A stretch of DNA of 64,000 nt from Phenylobacterium sp. (GTDB taxonomy: Bacteria; Pseudomonadota; Alphaproteobacteria; Caulobacterales; Caulobacteraceae). The translations under genes and the position numbers were made by a program. The stretch covers positions 124,001-188,000 of the forward strand of contig NZ_JAKRSA010000018.1 of assembly GCF_022402485.1 (NCBI RefSeq), read 5' to 3'. The notes beneath the pieces were generated by a model. The model was not told the origin of the DNA, searched no databases, and worked only from the letters and a program-made list of their open reading frames with translations. Positions within the stretch are counted from its first letter, which is position 1; each line of letters begins with the position of its first letter. Below, one piece after another: positions 52,858 through 61,769 of the stretch.

Positions 52858-53421
52858 TCAGAGGGTCGCTTCGCCGTCTGTTTGCGCCGCCGGTTCCCCA
52901 GCCGGCGTGGCCTCGGCCCCGGGCGCGCCTGAAAATCCGGACTCCACCTTGAGATAGGCGATCAGGTCCACGCGCTTCTGCGGGTCCGATAGCCCCGCAA
53001 AGGTCATCCGGTTGCCGGGCAGGTAGGTCTTGGGATTGGCGAGCCAGGCGTCCAGGCGCTCGGCGTTCCACATGAAACCCGCGGTCTTCAAGGCGTCAGA
53101 GTATCGATAGCCCTCAACAGCCCCCGCAGCCCGGCCAAACATGCCATGCAGGTTGGGACCGGTCAGGTTTGGCCCACCCTCGGCCACCGTGTGGCAGGAC
53201 CGGCAAAGGCCAAACTGTCGGCGTCCATTCTCCAGGTCGCCGGTGTTGTACGGGGCGGGCAGGGAGGCCAGCAGGGCCTGGATCTCAGCCTCAGTGCGTT
53301 CTGGAACCGGAGCCTTGGCCGCTGGGGCTGGCGCTGAAGACTCGCCACCGCCGCCCGGCCCGCAGGCCGCAAGTCCAAGCAGGCAGGTGGCCGCCAGGGC
53401 CGTCTTGGTCCGGTTAAACAT
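52858..53421 (-). CDS. Lipoprotein cytochrome c
   Basis: A 187-residue protein with a lipoprotein signal (ATCLLGLAAC, lipidated Cys20), then a flexible Gly/Ala/Pro linker. The haem site is CRSCH (73-77); the axial Met lies in LPGNRMTFAG. This is the cytochrome c552/class I type fold, tethered to a membrane. A C-terminal Ala/Pro-rich extension is present. Likely an electron carrier in the periplasm; partners are unknown. Confidence 0.9.
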   Translation of the reverse strand: MFNRTKTALAATCLLGLAACGPGGGGESSAPAPAAKAPVPERTEAEIQALLASLPAPYNTGDLENGRRQFGLCRSCHTVAEGGPNLTGPNLHGMFGRAAGAVEGYRYSDALKTAGFMWNAERLDAWLANPKTYLPGNRMTFAGLSDPQKRVDLIAYLKVESGFSGAPGAEATPAGEPAAQTDGEATL

Positions 53422-53603
53422 GTGGCTACGCAGGTCCCATTGAAAAGCTGCGGCAAGCTAGCCCAGTGGGCGCGCCATGCAATGGCGCCCGGGCCTCACC
53501 CGAACAAAAAAGGGCCGCCGATCCGTCCGATCAGACCCCGTTGCATAGATGGGACGGGACCTTGGGCCGCGCGGACTCTTCTTCCCGCATGGTAGTCTGT
53601 TCC

Positions 53604-54998
53604 ATGATCAGATTTCCCAACCTCATCGTCTTGGCTTTGCTCCTGGTCGCAACACCAGCGTCAGCGACCGAACCCCTGACCAAGGCGGAAGCCAGTGCGG
53701 TTGTCGAGATGCTCCGAACGCGCCCTGAGCCCGCCTTGGAGTCTGCAATGGGCATGAGCTCTGAGCAGCTGGTCGCCGCACTCATGCTCCATGCCCGCCA
53801 GGAGAGCGGCCAGATCCTCCGGCCCGCCAGCCTCAACATGCTGTGGACCCTGACACCGGTGGCCCGTGACCTGGAGGCTGAGTGGACCACGGCCCGGGCC
53901 AGCGGGCAGGTCAAAGACTGGCTTGCCGGCCTGTCCCCCGCCGATCCCCGATATCAAAGTCTGGCCCTGGCCCGGCGTGACTATGCAGCCAGGGTCGAGG
54001 CGGGCGGCTGGCCGGTGCTGTCGACTGGAGCGGTTCTTCGTCCGGGCGATCAGTCCGCCGCCATCATCGCCCTGCGCCACCGGCTCGCCCTCGAGGGATT
54101 TCTGGCCACTCCGACCCAGACGCCGGAACTCTATGACGAGGATCTGGCCCAGGCTGTCTTGCGGTATCAGGGCTTGCGCGGCCTTGAGGCCGACGCCCTT
54201 GTGGGGCCGGCCACCCTGGCGGCCCTGAATGTCAGCGCCGCAGGTCGGCTGGCGCAGATCGAGGCCAATCTGGAGCGGTGGCGCTGGCTGCCCCGTCCTC
54301 TGCCGGCCACCCGCATCGAGGCTGACGCCGGGGCGGCGCGGGCAACCCTTTTTGTCAACGGCGCGCCGGTTCTGGACATGCGCATCATTGTCGGCGCGCC
54401 GGCCACCAAGACGCCCATGTTCGCCTCAGAGATCGAGACGGTGGTGCTCAATCCACCCTGGAATGTGCCGAGCTCCATCGCCAATGCCGAGATTCTGCCC
54501 CGGGCGGCGCGGGATAGCGGCTATCTCGCCCGCAACAACTTCACCTATCAGGAGGGGCGGTTGCAACAGCGGCCGGGGCCGACCAACGCCCTGGGGCAGG
54601 TGAAGTTCGACATGCCCAGCCCGTTCGGCATCTATCTGCATGATACGCCGGCACGCGCAGCCTTCGAGCGGCACCCCCGCACCCTCAGCCACGGCTGTGT
54701 CCGACTCGAGCGGCCCCGGGAATTGGCCGCCCTGCTGCTTGCCAGCCAGGGCTGGACCCAGGAGACCGTGGACGGGGTGATCGCCCAGGGCCTGACCCGC
54801 CGGGTGGACCTGACTGCACCGGTTCCCGTGCTGATCATCTACACGACCGCCTTTGTCGACGTGGCCGGCCTGCATCTATTGGCCGATCCCTATGGCTGGG
54901 ACGCCCAGCTTGTGGCCGCCTTGAACAGCCGGGCTGTGGCCCAGCTGGACCGCGACATGGCGTCGCCGGAGAGCGAATGCGCCTCCAACCTCGGCTAA
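53604..54998 (+). CDS. L,D-transpeptidase (YcbB/ErfK type)
   Basis: A 464-residue periplasmic enzyme with a signal peptide (LIVLALLLVATPASATE). A helical scaffold (residues 30-135), a peptidoglycan-binding repeat (LRPGDQSAAIIALRHRLALE, then LAQAVLRYQGLRGLEADALV) and a YkuD catalytic domain follow. The catalytic motif is LSHGCVRLER with Ser362, His363 and Cys365, plus His in FGIYLHDTPA. It should make 3-3 cross-links or attach lipoprotein. The start ATG 53604 avoids an implausible N-terminal extension. A DUF882 peptidase follows. Confidence 0.93.
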   Translation: MIRFPNLIVLALLLVATPASATEPLTKAEASAVVEMLRTRPEPALESAMGMSSEQLVAALMLHARQESGQILRPASLNMLWTLTPVARDLEAEWTTARASGQVKDWLAGLSPADPRYQSLALARRDYAARVEAGGWPVLSTGAVLRPGDQSAAIIALRHRLALEGFLATPTQTPELYDEDLAQAVLRYQGLRGLEADALVGPATLAALNVSAAGRLAQIEANLERWRWLPRPLPATRIEADAGAARATLFVNGAPVLDMRIIVGAPATKTPMFASEIETVVLNPPWNVPSSIANAEILPRAARDSGYLARNNFTYQEGRLQQRPGPTNALGQVKFDMPSPFGIYLHDTPARAAFERHPRTLSHGCVRLERPRELAALLLASQGWTQETVDGVIAQGLTRRVDLTAPVPVLIIYTTAFVDVAGLHLLADPYGWDAQLVAALNSRAVAQLDRDMASPESECASNLG

Positions 54999-55029
54999 GT
55001 GCTGCTAGCCTCAGGGTATAGGAGACCAG

Positions 55030-55560
55030 ATGTCGCTAAACCGACGCGCCCTGATCGGTGCCGCCCTGGCCTTGCCGCTGGCGTCCCCAGCCCTGGCCTC
55101 GAGCCTTACGCCACGCCGCCTCTCGGTGCTGAACCTGCACACCGGCGAGCGGCTGGCCACCACCTACTGGGAGGCCGGATCCTATGTGCCGGAGGCCCTT
55201 TCGGGGCTGGCCCGGGTGCTGCGCGATCATCGCACCGGCGAGACCCATGCCATGGCGCCGCAGCTGCTTGATCTTGTGGCGCGTCTGCAGTCTGACCTTG
55301 GAGCCAGCCAGCCGGTGCAGGTGATCTCCGGGTACCGCTCGCCGCGAACCAATGAGGCCCTGCGCCGGTCCGGTGGCGGCGGCGTGGCCAAACGCAGCCT
55401 GCACATGGACGGCCTGGCCATGGACATCCGCCTGCCAGGGATTGACCTCGCCAGGTTGCGCGACGCGGCCTGGGCGCAACAGGGCGGCGGCGTGGGCTAT
55501 TATCCCGGCTCTGACTTCGTCCATGTGGACGTGGGTGCCGTCCGGCGCTGGAACGGCTGA
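55030..55560 (+). CDS. DUF882/YcbK family peptidoglycan peptidase (M15-like)
   Basis: A 176-residue protein with a twin-arginine leader (SLNRRALIGAALALPLASPA). The zinc site is LHMDGLAMDIRLPG (His125, Asp132) and FVHVDVG (His165), with QVISGYRSPRTNEALRR upstream. This is the DUF882/M15A fold that hydrolyses peptide cross-links. It is 31 bases after the L,D-transpeptidase, the usual ycbB-ycbK type pairing for wall remodelling. Confidence 0.93.
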   Translation: MSLNRRALIGAALALPLASPALASSLTPRRLSVLNLHTGERLATTYWEAGSYVPEALSGLARVLRDHRTGETHAMAPQLLDLVARLQSDLGASQPVQVISGYRSPRTNEALRRSGGGGVAKRSLHMDGLAMDIRLPGIDLARLRDAAWAQQGGGVGYYPGSDFVHVDVGAVRRWNG

Positions 55561-55643
55561 GATCAACCTCGGCGCGGTTGCCGCCCGGCGGCCTTCCGCG
55601 ATATGCCCCGTCCCGACAAGATATCCGGGAAAGGGACGCGACG

Positions 55644-57194
55644 ATGACCACCGAAGAACTCATGGGTCAGGAGTTTGGGACCCTTTCGGCGCTGATCGCG
55701 GCTCAGGGCCGTGACCGCCCCGGCCATCCCGCCCTGGTGGATGGCGAACGCAGCCTGGATTACGCGGGGCTCAACACCCTGATGGACCGCATCGCTGTGG
55801 CCCTGCAGCGCGATGGGGTCGGCGCCCACGAGGCCGCCGCCATCTGCGCCACCACCTCACTGGAATATGCCGCGGTCTTCATGGGGGCCCTCAGGGCCGG
55901 TGCTGCGGCGGCGCCGCTGGCCCCGTCCTCGACGGCCGAAAGCCTGGTGATGATGCTCAACGACTGCGGGGCCAAGGTCTTCTTCCTGGACGAGGGCGTC
56001 GCCGCCCTGCTGGCACCGGTGGCCGATCAGATCACGGCCAGGCGGGTGGCCCTGGACGGATCTTCGGCCGGGGTGGCCTTCCAGGATTGGCTGGCACCGG
56101 AGGCCGCCAAGCCGCAGGCGGTCGAGGTTGGCCCCAATGACCCGTTCAACATCATCTATTCGTCGGGCACCACGGGCACGCCTAAGGGGATCGTTCAGCC
56201 CCACGCCATGCGCTGGGGTCAGGTGCGCCGGGGGATCTATTCGGTCGATGCCGTGACCATGATCTCCACGCCGCTCTATTCCAACACCACTCTGGTGAGT
56301 TTCCTGCCGACCTTGGGCAATGGCGGAACCGCTGTTCTGATGCCCAAGTTCGACGCCGAGAAGTTCCTCAAGCTGTCGGCCAGGCACCGGGCCACCCACG
56401 CCATGCTGGTGCCAGTCCAGTACCGCCGGATCATGGAGCGGGGGGATTTCGACACCTATGATCTGTCGAGCTTCGTGCTGAAGTTCTCCACCTCAGCGCC
56501 GTTCTCGCCGGAGGTGAAGGCCGATGTGCTGAAGCGCTGGCCCGGCGGCCTGATCGAGTTCTACGGCATGACCGAGGGCGGCGGCTCCTGCATGCTCGTG
56601 GCCCACGAGTATCCCGACAAACTGCACACCGTCGGCCAGCCGATGAACGGCCACGACATCCGGCTGATCGATGAGGACGGCAAGGAGGTCCCCCAGGGCC
56701 AGGTGGGCGAGGTGGTCGGCCGCTCCGGGGCCATGATGGTCGGCTACCATAACCAGCCGGGCAAAACCCGGGACGCCGAATGGTACAGCCCTGAGGGCCT
56801 GCGTTTCATCCGCACCGGCGATGTGGGGCGCTTTGATGAAGACGGCTTCCTGACGCTCATGGACCGCAAGAAGGACATGATCATTTCCGGCGGCTTCAAC
56901 ATTTATCCCAGCGACATGGAGCTGGAGCTGGCCAAGCACGAGGACGTGCTGGAGTCCGCCGTGGTCGGCGTGCCGTCCGACCGCTGGGGGGAAACACCGG
57001 TGGCCTACGTGACCCTGCGTCCGGGCAGGACGGCGACGCCGGAGGGCATCAAGACCTGGCTCAATGCCCGGGTGGGCAAGACCCAGCGCCTGGCTGATGT
57101 GGTGCTGATCGACCATCTGCCCCGCAGCCACATCGGCAAGGTCCTGAAGAAGGACCTGCGCGACAGCTATCAGGGGCCCGCGCTCTCCGCGTGA
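55644..57194 (+). CDS. Acyl-CoA synthetase/ligase (ANL family)
   Basis: A 516-residue adenylating enzyme from ATG 55644. The AMP-binding loop IIYSSGTTGTPKGIV is near residues 172-186, EFYGMTEGGG is motif A5, and RTGDVGRFDEDGFLTLMDRK with KDMIISGGFNIYPSDMELEL form the hinge region. C-terminal Lys in SHIGKVLKKDLRD is the adenylation lysine. It activates a carboxylate to a CoA ester. Substrate is not given by the sequence; aromatic, fatty or branched acids are possible. Confidence 0.93.
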   Translation: MTTEELMGQEFGTLSALIAAQGRDRPGHPALVDGERSLDYAGLNTLMDRIAVALQRDGVGAHEAAAICATTSLEYAAVFMGALRAGAAAAPLAPSSTAESLVMMLNDCGAKVFFLDEGVAALLAPVADQITARRVALDGSSAGVAFQDWLAPEAAKPQAVEVGPNDPFNIIYSSGTTGTPKGIVQPHAMRWGQVRRGIYSVDAVTMISTPLYSNTTLVSFLPTLGNGGTAVLMPKFDAEKFLKLSARHRATHAMLVPVQYRRIMERGDFDTYDLSSFVLKFSTSAPFSPEVKADVLKRWPGGLIEFYGMTEGGGSCMLVAHEYPDKLHTVGQPMNGHDIRLIDEDGKEVPQGQVGEVVGRSGAMMVGYHNQPGKTRDAEWYSPEGLRFIRTGDVGRFDEDGFLTLMDRKKDMIISGGFNIYPSDMELELAKHEDVLESAVVGVPSDRWGETPVAYVTLRPGRTATPEGIKTWLNARVGKTQRLADVVLIDHLPRSHIGKVLKKDLRDSYQGPALSA

Positions 57195-57215
57195 GCGCAG
57201 GTCGCCTGAGTGGGA

Positions 57216-59114
57216 TCAGTCCCGGAGCTTGCGGGGCTTGCCGCCCTTGGGACCCTTGGGGGCTGCGGGGTCCCAGGGCTTCTTTGGACCCTTGGGGCCG
57301 GAGAAGCCGGCCCCTGGGGGGCCAGACCGCGGGCCCTTGAACGGCGGCCCCTCGGTGCGGGGACGATCCCGGGGCGGACCGCGGTCGGGCCGGGCATCGC
57401 CTGAGCCTTCCGGGCGAGGCCCAAAGTCGCGGCGCGGCGGGCGCGTGTCGCCGCCTTCAGGACGCCCTCGGGGCGGGCCGGGCCTGCGGGGCGGGGCTGC
57501 CCCAGGTGGTTCGCTGGCCTCGACCGGGATTTCCATGTTCGGACCGGCAGCCTTGATCGCCTCGCGGAAACGACCCTCGGCCTCCTTGGAGATCTCGAAC
57601 TTGGTTTCCCGGTCAAAGATGCGGATCTGGCCGATGTCCTTCTTGGTCACGTGACCCAGGCGGCAGATCATCGGCAGGATCCACTTGGGATCGGCGTTCT
57701 TGCTGCGCCCGATGGGCATGCGGAACCAGATCCCGTCGCTGATCGCCTCGGGCCGCGGCCCCCGTTCAGGCCGGGCGGGCCTTGGCTCTGACGGCGAGCG
57801 GTCACGGACATCATCGAACAGCTCTTCCGGCGCGGGCATCCGGGCCCGGTGCAGGCGCACCAAGGCCGCAGCCACCGCCTCTGGACCCCGCTCAGACAGA
57901 ATTTTCTGGGCCAGGGTCAGGTCTTCCCCGGTCAGGGGCTCGTTGAGCATCGGATCCGCCAGCAGACGTTCCTGATCGCGCAGGCGGATTTCCTCCCCCG
58001 ATGGGGGGCCGACCCACTCGGCCTCGACCCCGGCCGAGGCCAGCAGCTGCTCGGCCTTGCGACGGCGGGTATAGGGCACCACCAGCACCGAGACGCCCTT
58101 GCGCCCGGCCCGGCCGGTTCGGCCGCTGCGGTGCAGGAGGCCGGCCTTGTTCACCGGCAGTTCGGCATGGATGACGAGGCCGAGGTCGGGCAGGTCCAGG
58201 CCCCGGGCGGCGACGTCGGTGGCCACACAGGCCCGGGCGTGGCCATCACGCAGGGCCTGCAGGGCGTCGGCCCGTTCCTTCTGGCTGAGTTCGCCCGACA
58301 GTTGCACGGCGGAGAAGCCCCGCTCACGCAGGGCGCCATAAAGGTGCCGCACCGCCTCGCGGGTGGCGCAGAAGATCAGGGCGCCGGGGGACTCGTAGTA
58401 GCGCAGCAGGTTGACGACGGCCTTCTCGACCTCGTTGGGGGCGACGCGGACCGCGCGATAGGCGATGTCCCCATGGGCCTCATCCCGCCGGGTGGTGTCG
58501 ATCCGCGTGGCGTCCCGTTGATAGCGGCGGGCCAGGGTGACGATGTCCTTGGCGATGGTGGCCGAGAACAGCAGGGTCTGGCGCTCCACGGGGGTGGAAT
58601 CCAGGATTTCCTCCAGGTCCTCCCGGAAGCCCAGGTCGAGCATTTCGTCGGCCTCATCCAGGACCGCGACCTTCAAGGACGAAAGGTCCAGATTGCCCCG
58701 TTCCAGGTGGTCCCGAAGACGGCCGGGCGTGCCCACCACGATGTGGCAGCCGGCGGCCAGGGCCCGCTGCTCGCGCCGGGCGTCCATGCCGCCGACACAG
58801 GTGACGACCCGGGCCTTGGCGTGGGCGTAGAGCCATTCCAGTTCCCGGCTGACCTGCAGGGCCAGTTCACGGGTCGGTGCGATGACCAGGGCGAGGGGGG
58901 CAGCGGCATATGCGAAGGTTTCGGCTTCACCCAGCAGGGTGCTGGCGGCGGCCAGGCCAAAGGCCACCGTCTTGCCAGAGCCGGTCTGGGCGGAGACCAG
59001 CAGGTCTTTGCCGTCGGGCGCGCCGAGAACGGCGGCCTGAACAGGAGTCGGGGTCGCATAGCCTTGCGCCTCGAGCGCCCGACTCAGGGCCGGGTGCGTG
59101 GCGGGAAATGACAT
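57216..59114 (-). CDS. DEAD-box RNA helicase with DbpA-type RNA-binding domain
   Basis: A 632-residue helicase. Q motif region is TPTPVQAAV, motif I AQTGSGKT (42-49), DEAD at 153-156, SAT in LLFSATIA, and VI HRSGRTGRAGR. Residues about 460-530 resemble the DbpA RNA-binding domain (FRMPIGRSKNADPKWILPMI). The last 100 residues are Arg/Gly/Pro-rich and disordered. It should remodel structured RNA, perhaps rRNA or cold-induced transcripts. The tail is low-complexity and probably RNA-interacting. Confidence 0.93.
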   Translation of the reverse strand: MSFPATHPALSRALEAQGYATPTPVQAAVLGAPDGKDLLVSAQTGSGKTVAFGLAAASTLLGEAETFAYAAAPLALVIAPTRELALQVSRELEWLYAHAKARVVTCVGGMDARREQRALAAGCHIVVGTPGRLRDHLERGNLDLSSLKVAVLDEADEMLDLGFREDLEEILDSTPVERQTLLFSATIAKDIVTLARRYQRDATRIDTTRRDEAHGDIAYRAVRVAPNEVEKAVVNLLRYYESPGALIFCATREAVRHLYGALRERGFSAVQLSGELSQKERADALQALRDGHARACVATDVAARGLDLPDLGLVIHAELPVNKAGLLHRSGRTGRAGRKGVSVLVVPYTRRRKAEQLLASAGVEAEWVGPPSGEEIRLRDQERLLADPMLNEPLTGEDLTLAQKILSERGPEAVAAALVRLHRARMPAPEELFDDVRDRSPSEPRPARPERGPRPEAISDGIWFRMPIGRSKNADPKWILPMICRLGHVTKKDIGQIRIFDRETKFEISKEAEGRFREAIKAAGPNMEIPVEASEPPGAAPPRRPGPPRGRPEGGDTRPPRRDFGPRPEGSGDARPDRGPPRDRPRTEGPPFKGPRSGPPGAGFSGPKGPKKPWDPAAPKGPKGGKPRKLRD

Positions 59115-59193
59115 CGGAATCCTCTTTCCGGTGGTGAGCCTGCGCCGGGCGGCGCGGGCGTCCTCTGTCTGATATCGCCTGGGGACGAAGAAA

Positions 59194-59269
59194 TGGTGCC
59201 GGTTGCAGGACTCGAACCCGCGACCTTCGGTTTACAAAACCGCTGCTCTACCAGCTGAGCTAAACCGGC
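59194..59269 (-). tRNA. tRNA-Thr(TGT)
   Basis: A 76-base cloverleaf on the minus strand with encoded CCA. Acceptor GCCGGTT/AACCGGC is perfect, the anticodon arm GCGGT-TTTGTAA-ACCGA gives TGT, and the T arm is GCGGG-TTCGAGT-CCTGC. The G27-A43 pair is a mismatch commonly seen in this tRNA. Confidence 0.96.
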
Positions 59270-59467
59270 GAACCTAGCAATATCAAAGAGATCGCCGAGC
59301 GACCCCGCCCGTAGGCGTCCCCATTCAGATGGGCGACGCTACGAAAGACCAGACCACAAGACGTTTGTGCGGCGACCGATGCCACGTCGCCGCACCGGCG
59401 CCAAGGCCGAAACCCCAGCAAAGCTGCGTGGTTTGGTGCGGCCAATGACCCCGCCCGCCCTTGCGCT

Positions 59468-59489
59468 CAGCGGCAAGCGCTTGGCGCTG
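59468..59489. promoter_or_regulatory. Operator-like palindrome at thiolase promoter
   Basis: CAGCGGCAAGC (59468-59478) and GCTTGGCGCTG (59479-59489) are inverted copies with ten of eleven bases paired. It covers the -35 element of the adjacent promoter, so binding would block transcription. Confidence 0.55.
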
Positions 59490-59508
59490 GGGCCGTTACT
59501 TGTATAAT
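59481..59508 (+). promoter_or_regulatory. Thiolase promoter
   Basis: TTGGCG (59481-59486), 16 bases, then a perfect TATAAT (59503-59508), 45 bases before the ATG at 59554. A GGAGGA ribosome site follows. This is the best consensus promoter in the window. Confidence 0.7.
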
Positions 59509-59553
59509 CAGACGGACAATTCAGAAGCGCCGCAAAGGCTGGAGGACGCGACC

Positions 59554-60774
59554 ATGGTCTATATTTTGGGCGGCTGGCAGAGCGACTTTGCGGTCAATTG
59601 GGCGCGCCAGGGGGCTGATCTCGCCGACGCCTTCTCCGAGACGGTGGGGGCGGGTCTGGCGGCGGTGGACCTGGAGCCTAAGGATATTGAGGCGGGCCAT
59701 GTGGGCAACTTCGTCGGCGATCTGTTTGCCGGACAGGGGCTGCTGGGTGGGTTCTTTGGCCTCGTACACCCCGACTTTGATGGACTGCCCACCGCCCGGC
59801 ATGAGGCGGCCTGCGCCTCGGGCAGCGTCGCCATTCTGGCAGCCAGCGCGGAGATCGAAGCCGGACGCTATGATCTTGCCTGCGTCGTCGGCCTTGAGCA
59901 GATGCGCAATGTCTCCGGCCAGCAGGCGGCGCAGAACCTGGGAGCGGCTGCCTGGACCGGCCATGAGTTCCAGGACGCCACCTTCCTGTGGCCCAGGGCC
60001 TTTTCCGACCTCGCCGACGAATATGAGCGCCGCTATGGCCTCGATCCTGCCCACCTGATGCGGATCGCTGAGATCAATTTCAGCAACGCCAAGCGCAATC
60101 CCAACGCCCAGACCCGGCAATGGGCCTTTGGTCCAGAGAGCTTCACCCAGAATGACGAGGCCAATCCGGTGGTGGAGGGCCGCACCCGCAAGCAGGACTG
60201 CGGTCAGGTCACCGACGGTGCCGCCGTGGTCTTCCTGGCATCGGAGCGTAAGGCCGCCGAATACGCCGCCCGCCGGGGCGTCCCCCTGGAGAGCCTGGCG
60301 CAGATCAAGGGCTGGGGTCATCGTTCCGCGCCGATCTCCTACGAGGCCAAGGTTCGGGCGAGCGCCGATCAGCCCTACGTCTTCCCGCAGGTGCGCCGCG
60401 CTATTGAGGACGCCCGCCGGCGCGCTGGCGTGACCGCCCTGGATCAGATCGATGTGGTGGAGACCCACGACTGCTTCACCATCACCGAATACATGGCGCT
60501 GGATCACCTGGGCCTGACCGCGCCGGGCGAAGCCTGGAAGGCGGTGGAGTCCGGCATGATCGAGATCGGCGGCGCCTTGCCGGTCAATCCCTCCGGTGGG
60601 CTGATTGGCCTGGGCCATCCAGTGGGTGCCACCGGGGTCCGTATGGCGCTGGACGCCTGCAAGCAGGTGACGGGGCAGGCCGGCGACTATCAGGTCGAAG
60701 GCGCCCGGACCTGTCAGACCCTCAACATCGGCGGCTCCACCACCACTACGGTCAGCCTTGTGGTGGGGGTTTAG
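59554..60774 (+). CDS. Thiolase family protein (SCP-x/acetyl-CoA acetyltransferase-like)
   Basis: A 406-residue thiolase-fold protein from ATG 59554 with GGAGGA upstream. The nucleophile is Cys87 in RHEAACASGSVAILAA. The C-terminal HDCF element (VVETHDCFTITEYMALD) and GGLIGLGHPVGATGVRMALD are typical of SCP-x-like thiolases rather than classical FadA, whose second Cys loop differs. It could cleave branched or sterol-side-chain 3-ketoacyl-CoA; this is inference. A palindromic operator lies at its promoter. Confidence 0.9.
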   Translation: MVYILGGWQSDFAVNWARQGADLADAFSETVGAGLAAVDLEPKDIEAGHVGNFVGDLFAGQGLLGGFFGLVHPDFDGLPTARHEAACASGSVAILAASAEIEAGRYDLACVVGLEQMRNVSGQQAAQNLGAAAWTGHEFQDATFLWPRAFSDLADEYERRYGLDPAHLMRIAEINFSNAKRNPNAQTRQWAFGPESFTQNDEANPVVEGRTRKQDCGQVTDGAAVVFLASERKAAEYAARRGVPLESLAQIKGWGHRSAPISYEAKVRASADQPYVFPQVRRAIEDARRRAGVTALDQIDVVETHDCFTITEYMALDHLGLTAPGEAWKAVESGMIEIGGALPVNPSGGLIGLGHPVGATGVRMALDACKQVTGQAGDYQVEGARTCQTLNIGGSTTTTVSLVVGV

Positions 60775-60873
60775 GCGCCCAAGGCCGCCTGAGCCCTTGT
60801 GACTGAGGCGGGCGTCCCGTAGCTTGCATAGAAAGACTGACCAGAGCCCTGAGCAACGGGGGCAGGGGGAAAC

Positions 60874-61692
60874 ATGCTTGATATCGTGACGCTGCTGGCT
60901 GTGAACGCCGGTGTGATCCTCATTCTCTTCATCCTGGCCTGGGCGGCCTGCTGGGCGATGCGTGATCCGACGCCGGTAGACAGCCTCTGGGCGCTGGGTA
61001 TGGGGGTTGTGGCTGTTGCGACCTACTTCCAGACAGGGGGCGATACGGAACGTCGCCTGGTCCTGACCTTGATCTGCGCCGTTTGGGCCCTGCGCCTGGG
61101 GGGCTACCTGCTCTGGCGCTGGCGTGACCACGGCCCCGACCGCAGATATGTGCGGATGATGGAGAAGGCCAAGGCCGAGCGGGGCTGGAACTATGGCTAC
61201 GCTTCGTTCCGGATGGTCTTCGCCCTGCAGATGCCGCTGCTCTGGCTGGTCTGCCTGCCCGTCCAGCTGGGCCAGGTGTCTGATGAACCGGCCAGCCTCG
61301 GGGTAATCGGCTATGTGGGGGCCGGGCTCGCCATCTTCGGCATCCTCTTTGAGACTATCGCCGACTGGCAGCTGGTGCGCTTCAAGAAAGACCCGGCCAA
61401 TAACGGCCAGGTCCTGGACAAGGGCCTGTGGCGCTATACCCGCCATCCCAACTATTTTGGCGATGCCTGCGTGTGGTGGGGCCTGTGGCTGGTGGCGGCG
61501 GAAACCACGCCGGGTCTGTTCGCCATCGTCGGGCCGATCTACCTCGTCTACACCCTGACCCGCTGGAGCGGCATGCCCACGGTCGAGGGACGGATGCGCC
61601 GGCGCAAGCCTGCCTATGAAGATTATGTGCAGCGCACCTCGCCGTTCATTCCCTGGCCCCCGAAACCTGCGCGCCCGCTGGAAGAGGCCTGA
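60874..61692 (+). CDS. DUF1295 membrane protein (steroid 5-alpha-reductase-like)
   Basis: A 272-residue polytopic protein with about six to seven membrane segments. The C-terminus carries the family signature GLWRYTRHPNYFGDACVWWG and LTRWSGMPTVEGRMRRRKPA. DUF1295 is related to steroid 5-alpha reductases/isoprenylcysteine methyltransferases; most bacterial members lack assigned substrates. The HPNY motif is likely a cofactor/substrate site. It follows the thiolase gene by about 100 bases, possibly one operon. Confidence 0.88.
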   Translation: MLDIVTLLAVNAGVILILFILAWAACWAMRDPTPVDSLWALGMGVVAVATYFQTGGDTERRLVLTLICAVWALRLGGYLLWRWRDHGPDRRYVRMMEKAKAERGWNYGYASFRMVFALQMPLLWLVCLPVQLGQVSDEPASLGVIGYVGAGLAIFGILFETIADWQLVRFKKDPANNGQVLDKGLWRYTRHPNYFGDACVWWGLWLVAAETTPGLFAIVGPIYLVYTLTRWSGMPTVEGRMRRRKPAYEDYVQRTSPFIPWPPKPARPLEEA

Positions 61693-61727
61693 CCCAGCAG
61701 GCGGGACCGGTCTGCGCGGGTTGACAT

Positions 61728-61755
61728 GGCCGGACGCGCCCTCAAGGGTCCGGCC
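61728..61755. promoter_or_regulatory. Inverted repeat before tandem HxlR gene
   Basis: GGCCGGAC (61728-61735) and GTCCGGCC (61748-61755) are perfect 8-bp arms with a 12-base spacer containing an inner CCCT-CA-AGGG. It lies directly after a TTGACA at 61721-61726 and 15 bases before the GTG start. It could be an autoregulatory operator, an RNA hairpin, or a weak terminator of the DUF1295 gene. Confidence 0.5.
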
Positions 61756-61769
61756 GCCCCCAGAGCCGA

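Noticed and set aside
57849..59111. Forward open frame of about 420 codons opposite the DEAD-box gene
   Set aside because: All helicase motifs are intact on the other strand.
59521..61446. Antisense open frame of about 640 codons across thiolase and DUF1295 genes
   Set aside because: It shadows two recognisable proteins on the other strand; long open antisense frames are normal at this GC content.
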